DNA of 6,112 nucleotides, taken from contig JAQUZV010000138.1 in assembly GCA_028691155.1 (NCBI GenBank), positions 1 to 6,112 on the forward strand, written 5' to 3'. The notes beneath the pieces are model-generated. The model had not been told where the DNA came from. It saw only the letters and a list, made by a program, of their open reading frames with translations, and did not search any database. Made by a program: the position numbers and the translations under genes. Of the stretch, positions 1 through 5,080 are shown piece by piece. How positions within the stretch are numbered: the first letter of the stretch is position 1; the number at the start of each line of letters is the position of its first letter. This DNA is from Victivallales bacterium. GTDB lineage: Bacteria; Verrucomicrobiota; Lentisphaeria; Victivallales; SZUA-371.

Positions 1-816
1 CACCAGCATTTCTTTGTTGACGGCATAGGGAATTTCGGTGACGATGATCTGTTCCCGATTGTCCTTTTCCACAATTTCGGCCCGGGCGCGCATTTTGATG
101 GAGCCGCGTCCGGTTTCATAAAAGCGACGGATATTGGCGCGGCCGCAGATGAAGCCGGAGGTGGGAAAGTCCGGTCCCGGCAGGTGTTCCATCAGTTCCG
201 ACAGCGACGCGGTCGGCTTTTCCAGCAGACAAATGGTGGCATCGATTACTTCACGCAGATTGTGCGGCGGAATGTTGGTGGCCATCCCGACCCCGATCCC
301 GGTGGTCCCGTTGACCAGCAGATGCGGAATCTTGGCCGGCAGCACTTCCGGTTCGGTGGACGATTCGTCGAACGTCAGGGACATATTGACGGTGTCTTTG
401 TCAATGTCGGCCAGCAGCTCTTCGGCCAGACGCTCCATGCGGCATTCGGTGTAACGATAGGCGGCGGGAGGGTCGCCGTCGATACTGCCGAAGTTCCCCT
501 GACCGTCGATCAGCGGCATGCGCATGGAGAAATCCTGGGCCAGACGCACCATGGCGTCGTAAACCGAAGAATCGCCGTGGGGATGGTATTTCCCAATCAC
601 TTCCCCGACGACTTTGGCGCTTTTGGTATAGGAGTGCGACTTGGTCAGACCCAACTTGCGCATGGCGAACAGAATCCGGCGGTTGACCGGCTTCAGTCCG
701 TCGCGGACGTCGGGAATGGCGCGCCCGACGTTGACGCTCAATGAATACTGAAGATAGGCGGTATGCATAATATCTTCAATATTGATCGGAATATCTCTGG
801 CAGTTATATCACTCAT
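1..816 (-). CDS. gyrA: DNA gyrase subunit A, N-terminal part (cut by left window edge)
   Basis: This is the DNA cleavage-religation subunit of gyrase, the cytoplasmic type IIA topoisomerase that introduces negative supercoils with GyrB. The first 272 codons are present and the frame is open through base 1. Typical GyrA sequence is visible: GRAIPDVRDGLKPVNRRILF (31-50), GKYHPHGDSSVYD (75-87), DGQGNFGSIDGD (104-115) and LLVNGTTGIGVGMATNIPPH (166-185). The DNA-linking tyrosine is Y122 in AAYRYTE. Numbering in this core matches E. coli GyrA, so S83 and D87 of the quinolone-resistance region are the ordinary susceptible-type residues. The ATG at 816 has a weak AGAAGG-type SD about 10 bases upstream. 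It is divergent from thiG across a 353-base gap. A ParC paralogue is possible because the C-terminal GyrA box is outside the window, but the N-terminus favours GyrA. Confidence 0.95.
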   Translation of the reverse strand, partial: MSDITARDIPINIEDIMHTAYLQYSLSVNVGRAIPDVRDGLKPVNRRILFAMRKLGLTKSHSYTKSAKVVGEVIGKYHPHGDSSVYDAMVRLAQDFSMRMPLIDGQGNFGSIDGDPPAAYRYTECRMERLAEELLADIDKDTVNMSLTFDESSTEPEVLPAKIPHLLVNGTTGIGVGMATNIPPHNLREVIDATICLLEKPTASLSELMEHLPGPDFPTSGFICGRANIRRFYETGRGSIKMRARAEIVEKDNREQIIVTEIPYAVNKEMLV

Positions 817-1016
817 TCTCTAAAAGCCTTCTCCCTTTAAGCAGCATTGACAACTGATTCTATAGATCATGGTAATTTAGCATTGCCGCCGGTTATAAAC
901 AAGTCGGGAAGCGATTATTTTTTATCGTCGCCGGCTCCCGGACCGTCCGGGCGACGGCGGGAAAAAAACGAAAAAAATTTGCATTTTCCGGTCCGGCGTG
1001 ATTTATTACCGGACAA
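817..1016. other. Divergent gyrA/thiG intergenic region, upstream of the aptamer
   Basis: No gene is visible here. The region must hold the start signals of gyrA (leftward) and of the thiG leader (rightward). A perfect TTGACA lies at 847-852 on the plus strand, but the best -10 at an allowed distance is only GGTAAT (871-876, 18-base spacer). GTTATAAA at 892-899 gives a five-of-six -10 on each strand (TATAAA rightward, TATAAC leftward) without a good -35 on either. A GC-rich hairpin lies at 937-951 (CCCGGA, loop CCG, TCCGGG), with a CGTCG/CGACG outer pair at 926-930/952-956. A second hairpin pairs GTCCGG (991-996) with CCGGAC (1009-1014). Confidence 0.5.
961..1014 (+). promoter_or_regulatory. 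Candidate thiG promoter with A-tract upstream element
   Basis: Two A7 tracts (962-968 and 971-977), nine bases apart, sit directly upstream of TTGCAT (979-984, weak -35). After a 17-base spacer comes TTTATT (1002-1007, four of six matches to TATAAT). Initiation about seven bases on would fall just before the riboswitch P1 helix at 1017, the usual arrangement for a 5'-leader aptamer. The helically phased A tracts resemble an UP element. The hexamers are poor, so this is inference from placement more than from consensus. The alternative is the TTGACA-based start near 883. Confidence 0.35.
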
Positions 1017-1100
1017 TGGTTGGGGTGCCTGTCGTATTCGACGCCGGGCTGAGAATATACCCATCGAACCTGATCCGGTCAATTCCGGCGTAGGGAACCG
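1017..1100 (+). ncRNA. TPP riboswitch aptamer (THI element)
   Basis: This is the thiamin pyrophosphate-sensing aptamer in the leader of thiG. The conserved blocks appear in order: GGGGTGCC (1022-1029), CTGAGA (1049-1054, pyrimidine-binding loop), ATACCC (1057-1062), CCTGATC (1069-1075, pyrophosphate side) and GCGTAGGGA (1089-1096... through the last A). P1 is GGTT 1018-1021 with AACC 1096-1099. P2 is GGGT 1023-1026 with ACCC 1059-1062. P3 is GTCG/CGAC around a TATT loop (1031-1042). P5 is CCGG 1075-1078 with CCGG 1085-1088. Helices and loops are of near-minimal length with no inserted arm. It lies 70 bases before a thiazole synthase gene, the expected target. Confidence 0.97.
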
Positions 1101-1162
1101 AAATTCGGACGATGTACTCGCCTCTGTTTCGATTCCTACAACAACGTAAAAATGGTGTAGGA
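1090..1162 (+). promoter_or_regulatory. Riboswitch expression platform sequestering the thiG SD
   Basis: TCCTACA (1134-1140) is perfectly complementary to TGTAGGA (1156-1162), which contains the thiG Shine-Dalgarno AGGA (1159-1162). This forms a 7-bp hairpin with a 15-base loop. The same left arm, as TTCCTAC (1133-1139), can instead pair with GTAGGGA (1090-1096), the conserved 3' strand of the TPP aptamer (7 pairs, one G-U). The two pairings are mutually exclusive. Inferred logic: without TPP, the aptamer strand holds the anti-SD and thiG is translated. With TPP, that strand is locked in the aptamer and the SD is masked. No T-run follows the hairpin, so control looks translational and not by attenuation. 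Confidence 0.75.
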
Positions 1163-1169
1163 CTCCATG

Positions 1170-1943
1170 ATGAAAAAAATGATTATCGACGGAAAAGAAC
1201 TTGGCAGCCGCCTCTTGCTGGGGACGGGAAAATTTGCCTCGACTCAAAGCTTGCGCGAAGCGATCGCGGCCTCCGGTACGGAACTGGTGACCGTGGCGCT
1301 GCGGCGGGTGGAACTCGATCATAGCGACGAAGACGACATCCTGACGGCCATCGATCCGGCCAAAGTCAAAGTCATGCTCAATACCAGCGGCGCCCGCAAT
1401 GCGGAAGACGCCTTACGCATCGCCCGTTTCGGTCGTGCCGCCGGTTACAACTGTATTAAACTGGAAATTCACCCCGATCCCAATTACCTGCTGCCGGACC
1501 CGGTGGAAACCTATGCGGCGGCCAAGGTCCTTTGCGCCGAAGGATTTGTCGTGCTGCCGTATATCAATGCCGACCCGGTGTTGGCCAAGCGGCTGGAAGA
1601 TGTGGGCGTGGCCGCGGTGATGCCGCTGGGTGCGCCGATCGGTACGAATCAGGGCCTCCAGACCGCGGCCATGCTGCGGATCATTATCGAACAGTCCAAT
1701 GTGCCGGTGGTGGTTGACGCCGGGTTGGGGTTGCCTTCGCATGCGGCGGCGGCCATCGAGATGGGGGCGGATGCGGTGCTGGTCAATTCCGCGATCGCGG
1801 CGGCGGGCAGTCCCGGGCAGATGGCGCGGGCGTTTGGAGCGGCGGTGGATGCGGCGGCGCTGGCGGTGGACGCGGTTCCGGCGGCGGCTTCGTTGCGGGC
1901 GTCTGCCTCATCCCCGATGAATCTCTTCGATCAGGTGATTTAG
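1170..1943 (+). CDS. thiG: Thiazole synthase ThiG
   Basis: This cytoplasmic TIM-barrel enzyme makes the thiazole phosphate moiety of thiamin from 1-deoxy-D-xylulose 5-phosphate, dehydroglycine and sulfur delivered by ThiS-thiocarboxylate. Its 257 residues are the usual family length. Seen: LLLGTGKFAS near the N-terminus, the Schiff-base lysine K97 in CIKLE with the partner acid E99, LPYINADPVLAKRLED (129-144), MPLGAPIGTNQG (151-162), VVDAGLGLPS (181-190; D183 matches the family's catalytic Asp), NSAIA (206-210) for phosphate binding, and the family's C-terminal ASASSP. The ATG at 1170 sits seven bases after AGGA (1159-1162). The ATG at 1167 leaves only four, so I prefer 1170, though 1167 would add just one Met. 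Regulation is by the upstream TPP riboswitch. It is the first gene of a thiGH unit. The C-terminal third is unusually rich in GCG alanine codons. Confidence 0.97.
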   Translation: MKKMIIDGKELGSRLLLGTGKFASTQSLREAIAASGTELVTVALRRVELDHSDEDDILTAIDPAKVKVMLNTSGARNAEDALRIARFGRAAGYNCIKLEIHPDPNYLLPDPVETYAAAKVLCAEGFVVLPYINADPVLAKRLEDVGVAAVMPLGAPIGTNQGLQTAAMLRIIIEQSNVPVVVDAGLGLPSHAAAAIEMGADAVLVNSAIAAAGSPGQMARAFGAAVDAAALAVDAVPAAASLRASASSPMNLFDQVI

Positions 1944-1949
1944 GAGGTG
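1942..1949 (+). promoter_or_regulatory. thiH Shine-Dalgarno overlapping thiG stop
   Basis: AGGAGGTG is a near-perfect anti-16S match that shares two bases with the TAG stop of thiG (1941-1943) and ends five bases before the thiH ATG. Ribosomes finishing thiG sit on this site, so translational coupling of the pair is likely. The riboswitch could then control thiH through thiG translation. Confidence 0.85.
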
Positions 1950-1954
1950 GCAAC

Positions 1955-3067
1955 ATGTTTCCCTACTGCAAACTCAAAGAAGAAGATATCCGGGCCTATC
2001 TGCCGACGGTGACGCCGGAACAGGTGTTGGCGTCATTGTATAAAACCGCCCCGACGTTCAGCGATTTTTTGCATTTTATCGCTCCGGCGGCCTTGCAGGT
2101 AATCCCGCAGATGCGGGCGCAGGCGCGCATTATCAAGGAACTGCATTTCGGCAAGGCGGTGCGGCTCTACGCCCCGTTGTACGTGTCGAACTACTGCATC
2201 AACGATTGTGTCTATTGTGCCTTCAAGACCAGTCATCGGCATGCCCGCAAACGGCTGACCATGGATGAAATCATCGCGGAAGCGGAAGTTATTGCCGGTT
2301 ACGGTATTCAGTCGCTGCTGCTGGTCAGCGGGGAGGACCCGAAAGCGATGTCGGTGGACTTTCTGGCGGAAGCGGTGCGGCGGCTGCGGCGGATGTTTCC
2401 CTATATTTCGATTGAAATTTATCCGATGGACCAGGCCTCTTACCGGAAACTGTTCGAAGCCGGGGTGCACGGTTTGACCATTTATCAGGAAACCTATCAG
2501 GAAGATTTGTACAAGACGCTGCATCGGCACGGTCCCAAGGCCGATTACCACAAACGGCTGGAATATCTGGCCGGCGGCGCGGCGGCCGGATTCTACAATG
2601 TCGGGATCGGGGCTCTGCTGGGGTTGTACGACTGGCATATCGAAGCGGTGTCGGTGGCGGCGCACGGGTTGTGGTTGCGGAAGAAATTCTGGCAGACGAA
2701 AGTGCAGTTTTCCTTCCCGCGCATTACGCCGATTCCCGGTGGCGTCGACGTGCCCCATCAGGTCGGCGAGGATGAGCTGGAACAGATGATGTTGGCCTTC
2801 CGGCTGTTTTTCCACGAAGCGGATTTGTTCATTTCCACCCGGGAAAACCATCTGTTCCGGGAGCGGGTGGCGCAGACTTGTGCCAGCCATGTTTCCGCCG
2901 GGTCGCAGGTGGTGCCGGGCGGGTACCGCGCCGCGGATCGGAAGCAGGACCTGCTCGGACAATTCACCCGGAACGACCGTACTTCCGTGGCCGACGTCGA
3001 CCATGATCTGAGCGGCCTGGGATTGGAAATCGTCTATAAAGACTGGGATAACTGTATCGGGGTGTAA
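1955..3067 (+). CDS. thiH: 2-iminoacetate synthase ThiH (radical SAM tyrosine lyase)
   Basis: This radical-SAM [4Fe-4S] enzyme splits L-tyrosine into p-cresol and dehydroglycine (2-iminoacetate), the glycine-derived substrate of ThiG. ThiGH form a complex in the cytosol. The 370 residues are close to E. coli ThiH. The radical-SAM cluster motif CxxxCxxC is C81-IND-C85-VY-C88, preceded by LYVSNY and followed by AFK. Other ThiH blocks are LLVSGEDP, IEIYPMD, GLTIYQETYQ (a loop typical of the ThiH group), GIGALLGLYDW, VQFSFPRITP, ISTRE, SAGS and PGGY, and the C-terminal signature YKDWDN. It begins 11 bases after the thiG stop. ThiH (in place of the glycine oxidase ThiO) points to anaerobic or facultative thiamin synthesis. 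Its by-product p-cresol must be tolerated or exported. Confidence 0.97.
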   Translation: MFPYCKLKEEDIRAYLPTVTPEQVLASLYKTAPTFSDFLHFIAPAALQVIPQMRAQARIIKELHFGKAVRLYAPLYVSNYCINDCVYCAFKTSHRHARKRLTMDEIIAEAEVIAGYGIQSLLLVSGEDPKAMSVDFLAEAVRRLRRMFPYISIEIYPMDQASYRKLFEAGVHGLTIYQETYQEDLYKTLHRHGPKADYHKRLEYLAGGAAAGFYNVGIGALLGLYDWHIEAVSVAAHGLWLRKKFWQTKVQFSFPRITPIPGGVDVPHQVGEDELEQMMLAFRLFFHEADLFISTRENHLFRERVAQTCASHVSAGSQVVPGGYRAADRKQDLLGQFTRNDRTSVADVDHDLSGLGLEIVYKDWDNCIGV

Positions 3068-3074
3068 CACAATC

Positions 3075-3090
3075 CCGGCCTTCCGGCCGG
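3075..3090 (+). other. GC hairpin between thiH and the lipoprotein gene
   Basis: CCGGCC (3075-3080) pairs with GGCCGG (3085-3090) around a TTCC loop, eight bases after the thiH stop. No T-run follows (GC-rich bases come next), so it is not a standard intrinsic terminator. It may stabilise the thiGH 3' end or reduce read-through. The next gene's SD is only 20 bases on. Confidence 0.45.
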
Positions 3091-3124
3091 CGCCGCCGCG
3101 ATCAAACATGGAAGGATTTTGGCG

Positions 3125-4207
3125 ATGGGAAAACCAATGGGAAAATTGTTGGCGGCATTGGCCGGGGCGTCGGTAGTGTGGTTGGCTTCCTGCCGTCCGG
3201 CGCCACCCCCGCCGCCGCCCACCATGGCGGCGGTCGTGGAAGCGTCCGGCGCCAATTCGAGCATGATCGACCGGGCGGCGCAGTTTCGCCGGGATATCGT
3301 CGCCGCTTCGGTTCGTACCGGCGTGGTGCTTGATGCCCGGGCGATGGCATTCTACGTTCGGCAGCCGGAGAAACTGGCGGCGCGTTGCCGGTTGCTGGGG
3401 TTTGCCGACGTCTATCTTGCCGTGTCCGATCCGGCCAGAATCGGGGAACAGGCGGCAACGTTGACCGCGCTGTTGCGGGAGCTGCACCGGGCCGGGATGC
3501 AATGTTATGCGGCGTTGGATCTCAATTATCTCTACGGTTATGACAACAGCGTGACCCTGAATCCTTTTGCCGACGGCTTGGCGGCCCGGGCCGTGGCCCC
3601 GGTGGTGGGATTCAACACGGCGTGGGGCCGGGCGGCGGACGAACGTTTTGACGGCATCGAAGCGATACTGTTGCCCTATCGGCAGTCGGCCGGAGTGAGC
3701 GGCCGGAGCGCGCCGTTGTATCGCTGGAACGAAGATGAATGGGGACGAAACAGCGAAAACAGCACCCTGATTCGGGAAACTCTCGATCTGATGCGCCAGA
3801 TTCGCGGCAAGGCGGCCGCGTTGACGGTGGTGCAGAATATCGGGGCCGACTTTCACGACCGGACGCTGGCCGATCAACTGGCTCGGGGCGGCGTCAATAA
3901 TTTTCTGGATTTCTGCGATGTTGTCATTATCGACAACGTCAGCAACCGGCCGGAGGAAATTCTCCGGCGTATTACGCCGGAATTGCGGGATGCGGTCGGC
4001 AAGGCGTCGGTCGCGGTGCGGATCATCACTTCTCAGGATTTTTATGGCGAGCAGGCGGCGCGGCATTCGTTCTCCCGGAAGCCGTGGCGGAAATTGGTGG
4101 CGGAACTGCATGGCGTATGCCGTAAAGCGGGAGCATATCCGTCATTCCGGGGCCTGGTTTTCGATGATTTCCTCGGGTTGGAGGCGTGCTGGGAACGGAC
4201 GCGGTAG
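3125..4207 (+). CDS. Predicted lipoprotein of unknown function, possible (beta/alpha)-barrel
   Basis: I do not recognise the family. The 360-residue protein has a lipoprotein signal: a charged start (MGKPMGK), a hydrophobic core and the lipobox LAS-C with C23 as the lipidated cysteine, so it is probably membrane-anchored outside the cytoplasm. A proline-rich spacer follows (six prolines, 27-32). The rest alternates strand-like and helix-like segments: TGVVLDA (65-71), DVYLAVSD (95-102), CYAALDLN (127-134), VAPVVGFNT (158-166), ALTVVQNIG (232-240), CDVVIIDNV (264-272), VAVRIITSQD (296-305) and FRGLVFDDF (341-349). This pattern suits a TIM barrel of the glycoside-hydrolase-like kind. Acids at strand ends (D70, D102, D132, D270, D347/D348) could form an active site, but this is inference. 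Start choice: GGAAGGA (3110-3116) is eight bases before ATG 3125, whereas an in-frame TTG at 3119 would be too close. It lies 57 bases after thiH on the same strand, and co-transcription is possible without proving a thiamin role. Confidence 0.85.
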   Translation: MGKPMGKLLAALAGASVVWLASCRPAPPPPPPTMAAVVEASGANSSMIDRAAQFRRDIVAASVRTGVVLDARAMAFYVRQPEKLAARCRLLGFADVYLAVSDPARIGEQAATLTALLRELHRAGMQCYAALDLNYLYGYDNSVTLNPFADGLAARAVAPVVGFNTAWGRAADERFDGIEAILLPYRQSAGVSGRSAPLYRWNEDEWGRNSENSTLIRETLDLMRQIRGKAAALTVVQNIGADFHDRTLADQLARGGVNNFLDFCDVVIIDNVSNRPEEILRRITPELRDAVGKASVAVRIITSQDFYGEQAARHSFSRKPWRKLVAELHGVCRKAGAYPSFRGLVFDDFLGLEACWERTR

Positions 4208-4229
4208 CGAAGTTGCCGTCATTCCGGGT

Positions 4230-4247
4230 CCGGGAATAATTTTCCGG
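4230..4247 (+). terminator. Weak candidate terminator of the thiGH-lipoprotein unit
   Basis: CCGGGAA (4230-4236) pairs with TTTTCCGG (4241-4247, one G-U) around TAAT, followed by TTTGTC, starting 23 bases after the lipoprotein stop. An alternative overlapping stem pairs ATTCC (4221-4225) with GGAAT (4233-4237) and is followed by AATTTT. Both have short U-tracts, so termination strength is uncertain. Confidence 0.35.
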
Positions 4248-4263
4248 TTTGTCATGTCGGGGC

Positions 4264-4313
4264 AACGGGAAGCGACCGCTTCCCGTTCCGGGAGCACACG
4301 ACACCCGGAACGG
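4264..4313. repeat. Overlapping GC-rich inverted repeats between convergent genes
   Basis: A 10-bp inverted repeat, AACGGGAAGC (4264-4273) with GCTTCCCGTT (4278-4287), has a 4-base loop. A second 10-bp perfect repeat, CCGTTCCGGG (4283-4292) with CCCGGAACGG (4304-4313), has an 11-base loop and shares 4283-4287 with the first. A smaller AGCC/GGCT hairpin lies at 4315-4326. None is followed by a T-run on either strand. The position, downstream of two converging genes, suggests transcript 3'-end formation or stabilisation for both. Mobile-repeat origin is also possible. Confidence 0.5.
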
Positions 4314-4341
4314 CAGCCAAAGGGCTTCTGTTCCACCCTAA

Positions 4342-5013
4342 TTAATTATTGAACTTTTCTTGCGACAGCGTTTTGACTTCCTTTTCGCCCGCGGTCAGTT
4401 TTTGCGGCTGATTGTTCGGTTGGGCCATGGTTGCCGACTTGTCCGGGACGACCTGATTGACTTCCTGATTGGCTTTGGCGTCATCCTGACCGAGGTTTTC
4501 CACGGCATTTTTGCCGGCATGGAAAGTTACCGGAGGTTCCGGCGTCACCCATTTCAGGTTGGGGACGTTACGGCACAGCATCATGAGTTTCAGCTCTGCC
4601 TTGCTGTTGTTGATGAGTTCGACCTGAAAATTCGGCGGCGCATAAATCCCGGTGCCTTCCTGCAGAATATAAGCGGTGCGGTTGAGTTTGACCATCCCGC
4701 TTCCTTTGGCGGTATAGATGATCAGCGGGGTTTGGGTGGTCCAGGGGGCCAGACTTTTGCCGGCTTTGAGCACCACATGCATCATGCTGCTCTGGAAGCC
4801 GGTATGATCTTTGGCATTATTGAACAGCGTCACGCATTCCGCCTGCTCGTCGCGATAAACCGAATCGGCCTTTTCCACCGTGCGGTAAATTGACTCTTTG
4901 CAATTGTCGGCGTAAGTGTTTTCCACTTGCGGCGGGATGCTGTTGCAGCCGGCCGCCAGGCCGATGATGGCGGTGGCGGCAATTCCGTTCCAAACCAATT
5001 CACGTCTTGTCAT
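4342..5013 (-). CDS. Predicted lipoprotein with degenerate cupin-like domain
   Basis: This 223-residue protein begins MTRRELVWNG with a hydrophobic stretch and lipobox LAAG-C (C23, then Asn), so a lipid-anchored extracytoplasmic protein is expected. Residues about 78-148 read like a single cupin barrel: MHVVLKAGKSLAPW, IIYTAKGSGMVKLN, then LQEGTGIYAPPNFQVELIN and LKLMML. In ordinary cupins the first motif carries HxH and Glu and the second carries His. Here those positions lack histidine (PWTTQTPLIIY; PNFQVELINN), so metal binding by the usual ligands is unlikely. Cysteines at 38, 60 and 147 could form disulfides. The C-terminal 60 residues (164-223) are polar, Asn/Gln/Lys-rich and probably disordered. 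The ATG at 5013 has GGAG six bases upstream. Function is unknown. The cupin call is by pattern and moderately sure, the lipoprotein call strong. Confidence 0.82.
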   Translation of the reverse strand: MTRRELVWNGIAATAIIGLAAGCNSIPPQVENTYADNCKESIYRTVEKADSVYRDEQAECVTLFNNAKDHTGFQSSMMHVVLKAGKSLAPWTTQTPLIIYTAKGSGMVKLNRTAYILQEGTGIYAPPNFQVELINNSKAELKLMMLCRNVPNLKWVTPEPPVTFHAGKNAVENLGQDDAKANQEVNQVVPDKSATMAQPNNQPQKLTAGEKEVKTLSQEKFNN

Positions 5014-5028
5014 TTAAAACTCCATCCT

Positions 5029-5051
5029 GGGTTGATTATAGAGGGTTGATT
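5029..5051 (-). promoter_or_regulatory. TATAAT box framed by a 9-bp direct repeat, upstream of the cupin lipoprotein
   Basis: Read on the minus strand, AATCAACCC occurs twice (5051-5043 and 5037-5029), 14 bases apart. A perfect TATAAT lies at 5040-5035, its last three bases being the start of the second copy. No good -35 is found 16-18 bases upstream (AACAGG or similar). Initiation would fall near 5028, leaving a leader of about 15 bases that still contains the SD. A weak -35 plus direct repeats over the core promoter is the pattern of a regulator-dependent promoter, but no regulator is identifiable here. Confidence 0.45.
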
Positions 5052-5080
5052 CTATTCCCTGTTCCCTTTCCAAACCGGGT

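Noticed and set aside
547..580. Quinolone-resistance substitutions in gyrA
   Set aside because: S83 and D87 are the ordinary residues at the two main positions, so there is no sign of resistance.
134..744. Plus-strand open frames of 106 and 186 codons
   Set aside because: They are antisense to the unambiguous gyrA coding sequence and have low-complexity shadow composition.
926..956. GC-rich hairpin considered as a rho-independent terminator
   Set aside because: The sequence following the stem is A-rich and not T-rich on both strands, and no gene ends toward it.
1152..1160. Two-codon leader ORF (ATG GTG TAG) overlapping the thiG SD
   Set aside because: No SD precedes it, and the SD-masking helix explains the sequence constraint. 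It is probably coincidental.
915..1322. Minus-strand open frame of 135 codons over the riboswitch and thiG start
   Set aside because: It overlaps the conserved TPP aptamer and the 5' end of thiG and shows no recognisable protein features.
1741..1905. GCG-rich stretch in thiG considered as a repeat or an insertion
   Set aside because: It encodes the expected ThiG C-terminal region in frame with conserved motifs on both sides. It is alanine codon bias, not a repeat element.
2033..4111. A 692-codon open frame on the minus strand
   Set aside because: It runs antisense through thiH and the lipoprotein, both with clear protein evidence. Its product is rich in His, Arg, Gln and Pro with no domain pattern, as expected for the shadow of GC-rich genes.
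4139..4228. 13-base direct repeat CCGTCATTCCGGG at 4139-4151 and 4216-4228
   Set aside because: One repeat of this length in a 6-kb GC-rich window is not far from chance, and no other copies or ends of an element are visible.
4360..4893. Plus-strand open frame of 177 codons
   Set aside because: It is antisense to the cupin-like lipoprotein, whose signal peptide and SD make the minus-strand reading the real one.
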